From Acanthosepion esculentum (lineage: Eukaryota; Mollusca; Cephalopoda; Sepiida; Sepiidae): DNA of 64,000 nt. The notes under the pieces were generated by a model, which saw nothing but the letters and a program-made list of their open reading frames with translations, was not told the origin of the DNA and made no database searches. This document shows positions 8,440 through 18,574 of this stretch, piece after piece; within the stretch, counting starts at the first letter, position 1; every line of letters begins with the position of its first letter. The DNA lies in the NCBI GenBank assembly GCA_964036315.1, contig OZ038487.1, positions 58,954,342 through 59,018,341 on the forward strand. Direction: 5' to 3'. The translations under genes were made by a program, and so were the position numbers.

Positions 8440-8890
8440 ACAATCATCTGGAATCTTGACCTAGTGCAACCGGCGGGCGACCTTCAAGTCATTAATGCTT
8501 GTAGACTCCGGCCTCGCTGATGTATTTAATCTTTCAGATAGCGCCAATAATGTTCAATTTCTGCAAATACTCCGTTGTTCTGAACAAGCTGTTCGCGAAT
8601 TCCTTCAGCTTCATGATTCAGGTCGTTATCTTGTTGAAGTATTCATCTCTCCTTAAGCTTCAATTGTTTCGATGAAGAGAATAAATTAGTTTCTAAATTA
8701 CGCGCGTACATCTTTCCTTCAATCACGTGATCTGCCTCCATGCCATTCAAAGATTCCCCTCACCCAAAGCGTGTTAAATCCAATTATGGTGTTGCGTCGG
8801 TCATAGCTACATCCATCATTTCTTCATACATGACTAGCAACGTTGCGGCCACCAAGTTCACATGTTTCCTCCAACCCAGAAAAACGATGA
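8440..8890 (-). pseudogene. Tc1-like transposase relic
   Basis: Minus-strand translation around 8600-8750 gives FSSSKQLKLKER, a stop, then ILQQDNDLNHEA, which matches the QQDNDPKHT motif carrying the second catalytic aspartate of Tc1-type DD34E transposases. Downstream, the fragment ending HYWRYLKD sits where the NPIENLW region is expected but is badly degraded. Stops and frameshifts are frequent, no terminal repeats were found, and it is inactive. Confidence 0.6.
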
Positions 8891-9357
8891 TCTAAAAATC
8901 AGTAGTCAATCTCTCAATGCTCAAGAGGGAACATCCGAAATTTCGTTCATGTTTCGCATGGAATTTTGAGACAGATAATAACTAATAGTTCGTTTTGTAA
9001 AATGTAAATTAAAGTTAAATATTTTTTTTTTACATTTTATCAGTTTTAAAGTTGCTAATGAAAAAATATTTCACAGAGCGCTACTTTGAGGAAGGTTTTC
9101 GGTGTTGCAAAACTACTTCCAGACCATGAAAAATCGGTGGTGATAAAAATAATTAAAATAAACAAAATCGCATTAGCCCTGTAAATCAAACCTTGTTTAT
9201 ACTCCGCAGATAAAACGTATATGATGGAAGGCGTCAGGGGTAGCATGTATACCAGACATAGGGGAGAATTTTTGAAGTGAATAAAATTTGAACTGATGAG
9301 GATTTACGTCTTCTGTTAAGCATTTTTGTCCCCAACCTATTTTAATAAAGTGAAAGT

Positions 9358-9359
<2 letters not shown>
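8891..9359. other. No recognised gene
   Basis: AT-rich. The end AAAGTGAAAGTGGA at about 9345-9358 is repeated inverted at about 9796-9810, bracketing the tandem units that follow. Confidence 0.5.
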
Positions 9360-9404
<45 letters not shown>

Positions 9405-9412
<8 letters not shown>

Positions 9413-9540
9413 TTTATTTGAATATTACAACATAAATATGTTATAAAATCACGACATAAATAGCCATTTTGTTTCAACACTTCTGGTGTCTTATCAAGTG
9501 ATGATGTAGAATTCACTCCGTATATACCAATCCTAAACTT
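9405..9540 (-). repeat. PLE-associated repeat unit 1, with hammerhead-like fold
   Basis: Unit 1 of a direct pair (unit 2 at 9599-9738, nearly identical, separated by (TA)n). On the minus strand, 9502-9448 folds in hammerhead order: stem I ATCAC pairs with GTGAT, TTGATAA replaces CTGATGA, stem II is GACAC-CAGAA-GTGTT, then GAAAC, a long stem III (ACAAAAT/ATTTATGT) and a GTC cleavage site. Two core positions (C3 and G8) are changed, so this copy should be inactive. Confidence 0.6.
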
Positions 9541-9541
9541 G

Positions 9542-9598
<57 letters not shown>

Positions 9599-9605
<7 letters not shown>

Positions 9606-9733
9606 TTTATTTGAATATTACAACATAAATATGTTATAAAATCACGACAAAAATAGCCATTTTGTTTCAACACTTCTGGTGTCTTATCAAGTGATGATGT
9701 AGAATTCAATCCGTATATACCAATCCTAAACTT

Positions 9734-9738
<5 letters not shown>
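9599..9738 (-). repeat. PLE-associated repeat unit 2
   Basis: Near-identical second copy of 9405-9540 (for example GACAAAAAT for GACATAAAT and TTCAATCCG for TTCACTCCG). It carries the same hammerhead-like fold with the same two core changes. Confidence 0.65.
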
Positions 9739-9785
<47 letters not shown>

Positions 9786-9811
9786 GGTACTGTAACTTCC
9801 ACTTTCACTTA

Positions 9812-9842
<31 letters not shown>

Positions 9843-9847
9843 TCCAC

Positions 9848-9885
<38 letters not shown>

Positions 9886-9890
<5 letters not shown>

Positions 9891-10152
9891 CTTAGATGTT
9901 CTCGTCGATTTTAGTAATAATACTTCTAAAATTTCAGTTTATAAAAAAACAACTAGTAAAAACTCTTGCCTCTGAATTTCTCTAGTGAATGCCCTCTTAG
10001 ATATAAAATAGGTGTTATTAAAAATTTCCTCGCTAGAGCGCACGAGAACTTATCCTCTCCCACGCTTTTCTTTAAAGAATTAAACAATGTAAAGCAAACG
10101 CTGATTCATAACGGATTTCCGAATCAATTGTGCGGATACATTTTTGGCCGGT
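9886..10152 (+). pseudogene. Penelope-like element RT, C-terminal relic
   Basis: Three frames together give [20 protein letters not shown] (the FLDV region after the palm) followed by FSSECPLRYKIGVIKNFLAR, AHENLSSPTLFFKELNNVKQ and TLIHNGFPNQLC. This order (LDV, SVYxKPT, then a helical segment with KxxxIxxxLxRA and xxxNGYP) is characteristic of the reverse transcriptase C-terminus of Penelope-like elements. The upstream palm is missing and a frameshift lies near 9965. The matching GIY-YIG domain follows at 10580-11070. Confidence 0.75.
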
Positions 10153-10440
10153 AATTTGATCAGGTCCGCGGTTGAGCCGCGGTCCGTCGCCCGAGACGCA
10201 GAGATAAAAAAAATAGCTAAATATTCTTCTCTTGCTGATAGATTTTTTTTTTTACTCCTGTGGCAGTGGAGTCTTCAGGGGTTATTCGCCCTCGTTCGAT
10301 GGCGTTCCTTCGGAGGATTGGCGCGATTGCGTCTCGATTAAGGAACGAGCCTCGCGAAACGGAGTGGCTCTTGCAGCCTGTCTCACTGGCGACGGTTCGA
10401 GGTAATGCTTTCTCCATCATAACGGCTGGCAGAGGATAGA
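10153..10440. other. GC-rich segment interrupting the PLE
   Basis: About 290 bases clearly richer in GC than their surroundings (for example CCGCGGTTGAGCCGCGG, TTCGCCCTCGTTCG, GGCGCGATTGCG). It splits the PLE between the RT C-terminus and the RT/GIY-YIG linker. No gene recognised in either 65-67 codon frame. CCGCGGTTGAGCCGCGG is a perfect short hairpin. Probably an unrelated insertion. Confidence 0.5.
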
Positions 10441-10579
10441 AAAAATTGTTTATAGTTTCGTTGTTCTGAAATTGTCATCAATGGTCGACTGAACTTGCTT
10501 TGTTTCAATGTTTTTTGTTTCGTTATTATTAAAAATAAAGAATTGTTGGATTTCCACATTAGGGGTTTCTTGTTTAAGG

Positions 10580-11070
10580 TAGCTAATAGCAACAGCGAGA
10601 ATAGAGACATAAACAATAACATTAATATTTTTTATGAAAATCAGATGAACGAAAAGTATAAACAGGAGGAATGCAGAATTAAGAACATTATAAAACAATG
10701 CATAACACCAGTTGACAATAGCAAAAAATTAGATTAATTATTTATTATAAAAAATTTAAAACCTCTAACTTTATAGTTAAAAATAATAATTCACCCCCTA
10801 GAACAAAATTAAATAGGGCAAATATTATTTACGAATTTAAATGCCCATTAAGGAACTGTATTCCTGATCTATCAAAATTCGTAAATATTTATATAGGCCA
10901 CACTACAACATGTTTGACATGCAGACTAACTCTACACATTTCTGAAAATAGCTCAATTAGATCTCATTTAAATATTCATGGAGACCTACAGCACACTATT
11001 CGTAACATACTTGTTTACAACACTAATATAATAGCATCATCTACATGCAAAAAAGGCTAAACATAATGGA
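10580..11070 (+). pseudogene. Penelope-like element GIY-YIG endonuclease relic
   Basis: Reads NINIFYENQMNEKYKQEECR (linker after the RT) then, across frameshifts, IYYKKFKTSNFIV, RANIIYEFKCPLRNC, VNIYIGHTTTCLTCRLTLHI and SSIRSHLNIH. IYEFKCP followed by YIGHTT is the GIY-YIG core, and the CP-C pair plus the later RLTxH segment fit the CCHH-bearing GIY-YIG domain of Penelope-like elements. Several stops; not functional. Confidence 0.75.
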
Positions 11071-11231
11071 AGCCTTATTAATAAAAACAAACAAAGCAAC
11101 ATTTAATAATATTAAGTTTCAATATGGACATAATATCTTGACCGTGTTTTGAAAAATGAAAACATTTTATAAAACATACATACAAAAAACTATTTCTTAT
11201 TTCAACAGTTAAAATATAATCCTTGAAAATG

Positions 11232-11232
11232 G

Positions 11233-11293
<61 letters not shown>
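11232..11293. repeat. (TA)n microsatellite
   Basis: About 31 TA units directly downstream of the PLE relic. Confidence 0.95.
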
Positions 11294-11295
<2 letters not shown>

Positions 11296-11416
11296 AATGA
11301 AATGAGAATGAATCAAAGATAAATTCACAACATTAAAAACATTTAAAAATAGGGGTCAATGCAATCGTAGAGCAATAATTCTTTATTACATGATATTACA
11401 TTCGAACATATATAAA

Positions 11417-11475
11417 ATCACTACATAAATCCATTCATGTTTCGATGCATATCATCGCATCTCATCAGGCGGTGA
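11417..11475 (-). ncRNA. Hammerhead ribozyme candidate, complete core
   Basis: On the minus strand: CTGATGA (11468-11462), stem II GATGC-GATGATAT-GCATC with five perfect pairs (11461-11444), GAAA (11443-11440), stem III ACATGAA-TGGA-TTTATGT (seven pairs with one G-U), then the cleavage-site nucleotide A at 11422. Stem I is short (CGC with GTG, then an internal loop). All invariant core positions and the A15.1-U16.1 pair are present. Hammerheads of this kind are known from Penelope-like elements. Confidence 0.6.
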
Positions 11476-11509
11476 TAAATGAGGGTTATTACAATTTTTA
11501 ATATTTACT

Positions 11510-11790
11510 TCCAAACTATCTCTTTTCCTGCGAGAAAAAGAAAATAAGAAAAGCATGAAAGCAAGAAAAACATAAGATATAGTTTCCTCTAAAAAGAAGA
11601 AAGAAAGAAAGACACAAGATATAGTCGAAAAAAGAGAAAGACAAGATATAGTCTCTTCAAAAAGGAAAAAAGAAGAAAGAAAATAAGAAGAGCGAGAAGG
11701 AAAGAACGACACAAGATATAGTCCCTTCTCCAAAGAAAAAGAAGAGAGAAAGATAAATATAAGGATGATATAGAAATGCAAAGAAGCTAG
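11510..11790. repeat. Purine-rich tract with repeated ACAAGATATAGT
   Basis: GAAA/AAG-rich plus strand in which (C)A(C/T)AAGATATAGT recurs four times (near 11571, 11622, 11641 and 11710), each followed by a short pyrimidine stretch; a degenerate tandem repeat. Confidence 0.7.
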
Positions 11791-12296
11791 AAAAGATATG
11801 TTGATAATCGGTTTAACCAATTAAAATAGTCTGTTAAATAAGATGTCATAAAACATAGCTTCAAAAATCAATGGATACATATGAACTATTTGAAACAGAA
11901 ATTTCATACAATTAACAACAAATGAACGTTTGACATTTTCGCTGAAGAGGCAGCATAATTTAACAATAATTATTTAATTGTATCTAAATAATAAAACACT
12001 TTAAGATATAAAAGAAGAAAAAAACATGAATAATTTATCAAAATTACAAGATAAAATAGAAAATTCAATAAAAATAATAAAATAAATAAACATAACTTAA
12101 AAGTACATAGATCATATAAATAAATCCTATAAATAAAATAAGATAATAACTTGTATAAAATTATACTTAGCAGTGTATAACAGTGAACAAAGAGTTTTAT
12201 TAATACTACATATAAGAACTCTTTGTTATGCATAGAAACATGAATGCATTTACGTAGCGGTTTTACATATGTTCAAATGTAATATCATACAATAAA

Positions 12297-12300
<4 letters not shown>

Positions 12301-12384
<84 letters not shown>
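12301..12384. repeat. (TA)n microsatellite
   Basis: About 42 TA units. Confidence 0.95.
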
Positions 12385-12387
<3 letters not shown>

Positions 12388-12424
12388 ATTTATATTGTTT
12401 ATTTTTAATTCATTTTCTTTTATA

Positions 12425-13205
12425 TTGCTTGATATGAAAACAAAACTGATCTCATAGAGAAACTTTTCTGCCTGCCATCTGCATGGCTGGCGCTAGACTC
12501 CTGAGGAGTAACACGCTGCTCCATCTAGGTCTCACGTTTTTAACTGACTTGAAGCGGCGTGAATACATATATCTATAGCTGCATCTAAGGCAAGGAAAGG
12601 TTGTTCACTGTGACGCCCCCAAAAGTTTTTCGTGTCAAGAGTTCATTTTGCACATTTACAAATCTACCATTCGTCTGTGCATTGAATCCCGTTGCTATAT
12701 CTGGTCTGGTGATCCTGCTATTCATCTCAAGCTTCTTGGAAAAATCCAAAGGAGGCCGAACCTGACTTGACATCTCGACTTCACTCTCATTCTCAACGAC
12801 GTGATGCGGTTTCCCTCGGTCTTTTCTACAAATATTTTCATGGCAATTGCTCTGACGAGTTTTTTTTCCCTGCTGCCCCGATTACATGAGCTAAAGTACG
12901 CCGCTAGATTGACATCTAGGTTTCACCCGTTTACTGTTGAAATAATTAATGCACCCGTCTCTTCTACTCTAGCAGTTTATATTATCTCACTTCCCGCCTG
13001 TGGAACTCCCTTCCGCTTACTTGTTTCCCTGATAACTAAAACCTTCAAAGATTTAAATTCATCGACAATTGCCATCTTCTATCTTCTTGAATCCCATTCA
13101 TTTTTTGTCCTTTCCTCAACCCTCCCTTGTCTCAGTCTTTTCTTTTACTTACACTCCCTGTAACCCCCACCTGCGTACTAGTGGCATTCCCACCTTGCTT
13201 GGGGT
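12425..13205 (+). pseudogene. CR1/Jockey-like LINE reverse transcriptase, C-terminal relic
   Basis: Same segment as at 5655-6510: LGLTFLTDLKRR (near 12528), SSHFAHLQIYHSSVH (near 12635-12680), GDPAIHLKLL-KIQRR (12710-12750), DLTSRLHSHSQRRDAVSLGL (near 12770-12825), YKYFHGNCSDE (about 12826-12858) and the ACGTPFRLLVSLITKTFKD block (about 12980-13045), followed by a 3' untranslated end with GGGGTGAAATG. Broken by frameshifts; palm absent. Confidence 0.75.
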
Positions 13206-13689
13206 GAAATGTTTTTTTTTTATAAAGTAACATTTCTATTCATGTGATTTTCTTTCCTTTCCTTCCTCTTCAGTTAAAATGTCAGTGTGTTTACATCGAA
13301 AGAAAATGTAGCTGTCATCATGGCTTTTAAAATAACTTTATTTTTAAAGCGAATATAAATACTTTTGAGAAATACATTTTTGCAGAATTATTTAATTATA
13401 GGCCAAGCAACGTTAAGTATTACCTTAATTCCTGTCGCGTTCGTATTAATCAGTTTTGTCGTTTTTATTTTACAATAATACAAATTGTATGAGCAAAGTC
13501 GATTTGTTTTTACTAAGATATCTAAATAATTTAAAATAATTTGTTTAATAAGAATTTCTTAAAATATCGAAGTATTTAAACAAGGAAAGAAATAGTATGT
13601 TTGTTGATTTAATTATAATAATAATCATTATTACAAACAGTAAATTATGCAAGTTCTTTCTCTAATAGTCAGCTCTATGTTTATATGCA
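13206..13689. other. No recognised feature
   Basis: AT-rich, with no recognised features. Confidence 0.5.
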
Positions 13690-14175
13690 GGAAATATAAA
13701 CGAACTTCTTTTCTTTCTATGTGCCGTGTTCTTTCAGGACGTAGGCGATCATGTCTCTCCACCTCTCTCTCTATCCCTTGCAGCTCTCAAGAAATTCCTT
13801 CCCTCTGCCGCCTCTCCCAGACCACGCTCTGTCATCCAATTTCTCAAACCCGCTAGGTATTTCATGCGTTGTTTTCCCTTGTTACTCTTTCCCTTTATTC
13901 TACGCGTGAGTATCAAATTCTCCAGGCCATCCTTCCTCGTTAAGTGTCCCATGAACTACAGATGCCTCTTTCTGATGTTAAGTATAAGCCCCCTCCTTGT
14001 TTTCTCCCTCACAAAGACCTCATAGTTGCTCATGCGCTCGAACCATGATATCCTTAGCATCCTTCTGTAGAGTTCCATCTCTGTCGCCTCGATCCTCTTC
14101 TTCATCTTTGAGGAAGCTGTCCAACATTCGCTACCGTAAGAGTAGCGGGAGTTTCTCCAGCATTTGATCACACAA
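13690..14175 (-). pseudogene. RTE-like LINE, C-terminal relic
   Basis: Minus-strand translation gives YGSECWTASSKMKKRIEATE, MELYRRMLRISWFERMSNYE and VFVREKTRRGLILNIRKR, then MGHLTRKDGLENLILTRRIK and GKQRMKYLAGLRNW in another frame. This is the thumb/C-terminal region of a non-LTR reverse transcriptase (YG-E-WT, RRMLRISW, RKR-L-FLGH, GRGRQR-like blocks). Nine fragments of this family occur in the window. Clade placement as RTE-like is tentative. Confidence 0.75.
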
Positions 14176-14270
14176 CTAGTATAATTTTTGTAACAACTTA
14201 ATTTTATCTGACCGGATGATGGGAATTGGGCTAGTTAACTATATAATAGCAAATTTATATATATACAGAT

Positions 14271-14347
14271 ATTATGAACATATAATATGGATATCATGAA
14301 CCAATATCCACGGAAAACATGGATATGGGTTCATAATATCCATATAT
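14271..14347. repeat. Imperfect hairpin, about 27 bp arms
   Basis: AATATGGATATCATGAACC and GGTTCATAATATCCATAT are inverse, as are CAATATCCA and TGGATATG, around a short loop. It lies just upstream of the second copy of the diverged repeat. Confidence 0.75.
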
Positions 14348-14382
14348 GTCCACAGAAAAAAAGAATCTTTTTTGTGTTTACT

Positions 14383-15191
14383 CTAGATACCTCCAAACAT
14401 TCGCTAAAAATGAGCATACTTAACGAAAAAGGTTAAAACTTAATTACAACACAACGTTATCAGTAAAATGTTTGTGAGTTTTCAAGAGGAAAGATCAAAG
14501 AATTTTTGGTGTAAAAATTCTATTTTAAAAGCTTTTTTAAAACCGTCGAAATTTTGTTTAAAAATCTTGTATTTTTAGTGTGTGTGTGGGAGAGCGTCAA
14601 CGTGGTACCATACATTTTTACGGTGATTTGAGCAACTACTTGCGACGAAAATTACATTGATTTAAAAATTCTTGTAACAGTCAGATTATTGTTTGAGTTT
14701 AATGAAATTTTCCAGGATTATTCAGCAATTGGTTAAATTATTTTTAAATGCGTGTTTGATGAGAAAAACTTGATACTTTTTTATCTGTTACCCCTACAAT
14801 TGTATGGAATTTCTGAAAATACTTTTTCGCAGAGCTTAATGATTATATTAGCTATAACGACAAGTCCACGGATAATTAAAATCATCAAATTTTTGGCGGT
14901 CAAGCAGTTACAGGAAATCTGCTCTGAATCGTGAAACAAAAAATTCAATAAAACCACGACGTTATTTAATAAGAAAAATCTTGTAATAACTTTTATGAAT
15001 AAAATGTATTATAGACACTATTGTCTTACGAATTTTTTTTTCGATGAATGAAGAATTGTTTTATTGTTTTTAATTTATTTAGAATAGTCCATAAAGTTTT
15101 AAGTCATTTAAAATTCTGCATTACTTTGTAAAGGTGAAATGATATTATTATTTAAATAAAAACTGCATTTAATAATCATAAATAGAAAAGC
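14383..15191. repeat. Diverged AT-rich dispersed repeat, copy 2
   Basis: Partner of 1290-2115 with the same order of landmarks and similar length (809 versus 826 bases), ending in AATCATAAATAGAAAAGC. It also contains TGTGTGTGTGGGAG at about 14580. No open frame is shared by the two copies. Confidence 0.6.
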
Positions 15192-16267
15192 ATAGTTCGA
15201 TTCAGTGGCTCTAGTAATTAAAAAACAATTAAATTATTATGTGTGTTGGCATAAATGTGACAATTTTTAAAAATACGAAAGTGCATCCATGCCATTATGA
15301 GAAAATAAAAGCGGTAACTACAGTAAATTTAAAATTTATTTGTATTTCACGTTGTAGTCGTCAAGTAATTTTATTTTAATTATTTTATTATTTCCCTATT
15401 ACATAAATTTCCCAGGCATCAGGCTGTCGATCAATTTGTCAGGACAAAAACAGCCTCTACCGTGTTAGAATTGCTTTTCAGTTAGATTTTAAAATGAAAT
15501 AATATTTGTTTCAATTCTCATTAATTGAACTTTAAATCATCTAATTTTTCTTAAATATCGTTACAGAAAAGTATATTTAAATTTTTGAAAGATTTTCAAT
15601 AAAGATAATTATCTTGTATTGAAGGATTTGTCAATATGGACAATTTTATTGACCAATAATGAAAATCAGAAAAAATTCCAATCAATTTAACTTCGGTTTA
15701 AATATAGTAAAGTATTTTGATTAATGAACATATTACATTTAATCGATTAGCAAGGAATTAAAACTGAAATAAAGGCTTTTTTTCATTTTAAAATGCATTT
15801 TAATTCTTAGGTATCTCTTATTTTAGATTTCCTAGTTTAGTCATTACAAACATTTCCAAGAAATATGTGATAATATAAATGCATAGACAAGATACAAAGA
15901 AAATGAATTATCCGTGACTTTTCACCGTTACTCATATTCTTAACGACAGCAACACGGTAAAGTATGAGTGCGCACACACTCACAGCCCAGTGAGAAAAAA
16001 AAATTAGGAAAGTAACAAATGCGTTGCTATTAACAATTAAACAACAGAGGGTAAGCTGCAGTCAGAGACACGCGCAACAGGTGAGTCACGTCGTATCCTG
16101 ACGTCAGAGGATTTGCCGGGCTAGGCTTCCGTGAAATGGCCACGCAGTGTTACTCATCGGTAAGATCATCTGCTCCCGTGAGAATATCGATAATCGTGCA
16201 ACAGTGACATAGCAATTAATAAATTATGTTCTACATATGTATACTTGTATACACAGGAGCGCATGCG
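15192..16267. other. No recognised gene
   Basis: Mostly AT-rich. A less AT-rich patch (about 16060-16200) contains CCTGACGTCAGAGG, which has the palindromic TGACGTCA core of a CRE/ATF site, but with no gene nearby I give it no function. Confidence 0.5.
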
Positions 16268-16268
16268 C

Positions 16269-16325
<57 letters not shown>

Positions 16326-16529
16326 AAATTATACCAGTAATAAATGACTGACTATAACGCACGCTATCCATTATTTCATTATCACCTTCGAAGTAGCCCG
16401 CTTGTTAAGCCACAAACAATTCGCAGTAAAACGCCTTCATCAATACGGACTTTTCTTAATAGCTGGTTACCTAACATATTCACTTTTATGGATAATTAAA
16501 GAAAGTATCTTGCTAAAGAAAACACACAC

Positions 16530-16586
<57 letters not shown>
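16268..16586. repeat. (TA)n microsatellites
   Basis: Two long TA arrays (about 16270-16322 and 16532-16587) separated by unique sequence; the 63-codon plus frame ending in IYIYIY is not a gene. Confidence 0.9.
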
Positions 16587-16587
<1 letters not shown>

Positions 16588-16591
<4 letters not shown>

Positions 16592-17027
16592 AAATGAACC
16601 TTTGTTTTATATATATATATAACATTAGAAGAAATTTAGAAGACGTTGAAGATTAGTGAATTCTGCGCCTAAAAACGCTCCATCCAGCCGAGCTTAATCA
16701 CAAATTTAACAACACAGATAGAATTAATATATAACCCCACAAATCAGGCGATACCCACTTTTACCACCCACACATGACAGACGTGCTTGCTGAGGTGTTG
16801 ACTCCTCACACTTATACACACACCTATGCTAATATACACACTTATACACATCATACTCACTCACTTCCTAATTTTTAAATAACAACTTAAAAGTTACTGT
16901 TTGACTAACACAAGGTCTGACCAAAATTCAGGATAAAAAATTAAAAAACAAATGAAAACTACAGATAAAGTTCATTTTCCGTATCAAGTCATTCATTTCT
17001 GTCGTTCACTGCTACTAAGAAGCAGAT
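16588..17027. other. No recognised feature
   Basis: A loose repetition of ACACTTATACACA at about 16805-16850; otherwise nothing recognised. Confidence 0.5.
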
Positions 17028-17105
17028 TTTATTTCTCCTAATGATGGCCAGGCTGGCCGAAACTATTCGAGGTATCATGAACTAATAAAAACATAAGAAT
17101 ATTAA
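17028..17105 (+). ncRNA. Hammerhead-like motif with one core change
   Basis: CTAATGA (17038-17044; G5 changed to A), stem II TGGCC-AGGCT-GGCC, GAAA (17059-17062), a short stem III ACT/GGT, a TA cleavage site, and distal stem I pairing TTTTATT with AATAAAA. The G5 change should abolish cleavage, so this is a relic at best. Confidence 0.4.
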
Positions 17106-17203
17106 TATACAACCCAGCATGTCTGAAGATTTTAATATTTAATATTTTTTATTGTTCAATATATATATATATATATATCATATATTTATCATATATATAT
17201 ATA

Positions 17204-17569
17204 CAGGGTGTCCATAAAGTCCGTGTGCACTTTAAAAAATTTATAACTTTATTTGTATTTGCAATAGAAATAATCTGTAAAAACTATTATAAAGTTTAAT
17301 GTATCTAGTTTTAAGTATAGCTAAAATAACTAATGTGATTTCAGGCATTGCTGTAAATCAGTCGGCAAAAGTTTTCCGTGAACTGCAAAATCGTATTACC
17401 CTTTGTATTGCTAATGATGGAGGACATGTGGAAACTTAAATAAAATTTCAATAAAACCGCAAAAAATATAAATTTACTTCTTTCTAATCCTTTTTACAAA
17501 TTATTTCTATCGCAAATACAAATAAAGTTATTATTTTCTTAAAGTGCACACGAACTTTATGGACACGCT

Positions 17570-17570
<1 letters not shown>
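17204..17570. mobile_element. Mariner/IS630-type MITE, TA flanked
   Basis: Begins CAGGGTGTCCATAAAGTCCG and ends with the reverse complement of CAGCGTGTCCATAAAGTTCG; terminal inverted repeats extend about 65 bases (GTGCACTTTAA, AACTTTATTTGTATTTGC, ATAGAAATAAT) and the unit is bounded by TA on both sides. The interior keeps a C-terminal transposase scrap, VFRELQNRITLCIANDGGHV (about 17371-17430), typical of the end of an IS630/mariner-type transposase. It is an internally deleted, non-autonomous element. Confidence 0.85.
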
Positions 17571-17572
<2 letters not shown>

Positions 17573-17619
<47 letters not shown>

Positions 17620-17624
17620 GTGTG

Positions 17625-17673
<49 letters not shown>

Positions 17674-17708
17674 ATATATATATATCATATTTCTATAAAG
17701 CTTCGTTA

Positions 17709-17760
<52 letters not shown>
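17573..17760. repeat. (CA)n and (TA)n compound microsatellite
   Basis: (CA)n runs into several (TA)n arrays broken by TGTGTGTCATATA and TATATCATATTTCTATAAAG. Confidence 0.9.
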
Positions 17761-17761
<1 letters not shown>

Positions 17762-17834
17762 AAAACGAAGGTTTATAGAAATAGTGAAAGCAGTATTCCA
17801 GAAAGTATAACGTATCGTTTGGTTTGTCATACTG

Positions 17835-18235
17835 TCTTCTGCTATTTGTGGTCATGTAATCGGAGTTTGAGCTTGATTGCACCAGTTTTCTTGCTGCTGT
17901 TACAGTGTAAACATGGCCGCCCCGTCCACCGAATCTGCAGAGAACGTGCTACTTCATCGATGATAACGCGCCAATTCACCTTTAGCATTTCTCGACCCTG
18001 CTGTATGTTCTCATTAGTGATAGAGGTTGAAGGGTGAACTGATACTTCTTCGTGCGTCACGTTCGTCAGGTTACTTTTCAAATTTCTCTATCCATTTCTA
18101 CGCCGTAATGCACTATCCCCATATTTTGTTAACAGCCTCCGAGGAATTTCAGTCATTGACACCCCTTCCAACCAGAGAAATCGGATCAATACTCTTTATT
18201 CTACCTTGGTCCACACTGCCAGTGGAGCGACCATG
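17835..18235 (-). pseudogene. Mariner transposase N-terminal (HTH) relic
   Basis: Minus-strand translation: AVWTKVE, a stop, RVLIRFLWLEGVSMTEIPRR, LLTKYGDSALRRRN, then FKSNLTNVTHEE, STSITNENIQQGREMLKVNW and RVIIDEVARSLQI. This follows the paired-type helix-turn-helix region of mariner transposases (a EQRAVI-FLW-EG-S-EI-RRL block, a linker with T-V-DEERSGRPSTS, and a second HTH with TIDEVA-LQIS). The catalytic domain is absent and stops interrupt it. Confidence 0.7.
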
Positions 18236-18574
18236 ATTACATTGTAAGATCAGTAAGAAAACTGATAGAATCAAACTATAAATAAGCATGCGGAGAAAGT
18301 AGTGTGACAAATATATTTTATGGCGAAACTTTTCCTGTTGTACCTGTTCTTAAATCTTCCTTCCGAATTTTCAAATGTCTCATTCTGATTGTAAGTGTAA
18401 ATTTCTTTTAGTTCGTATCTGCCGTAAAACTTTCTCATTGTTCACATGCGCTGTCCATCGAGTTCACAGCATTTATTGTTAGAACCACGTCTCTTCGTCA
18501 TCTGTGAGTAGATTGCGCAATATGTGTGACATAGAGAAAGAGAAGATGTGAAACAATAAAAAAGAAATGTAGTT
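18236..18574. other. No recognised feature
   Basis: A 128-codon minus-strand frame (18442-18828) overlaps this stretch and the LINE relic that follows, but runs antisense to the LINE and resembles nothing known to me. Confidence 0.5.

Larger units (their letters stand above)
9360..9890. repeat. Four (TA)n blocks around the tandem PLE units
   Basis: (TA)n runs lie at about 9359-9407, 9542-9601, 9737-9781 and 9812-9888. The 91-codon minus frame here is mostly translated microsatellite. Confidence 0.85.
11376..12300. repeat. Inverted repeat unit with hammerhead-like ends
   Basis: The left arm 11376-11450 and right arm 12228-12300 are reverse complements at roughly 85 per cent by eye (ATGCAT-GAAACATGAATG, TATGTTC-AATGTAATATCAT, AATAAAGAAT). 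They enclose about 780 bases made of a purine-rich tract and AT-rich sequence without recognisable coding potential. The 122- and 87-codon minus-strand frames reflect composition bias. Probably a non-autonomous PLE derivative with inverted terminal copies. Confidence 0.6.

Noticed and set aside
16090..16110. CRE-like TGACGTCA as a promoter element
   Set aside because: A single 8-base match with no gene or transcription start nearby is expected by chance.
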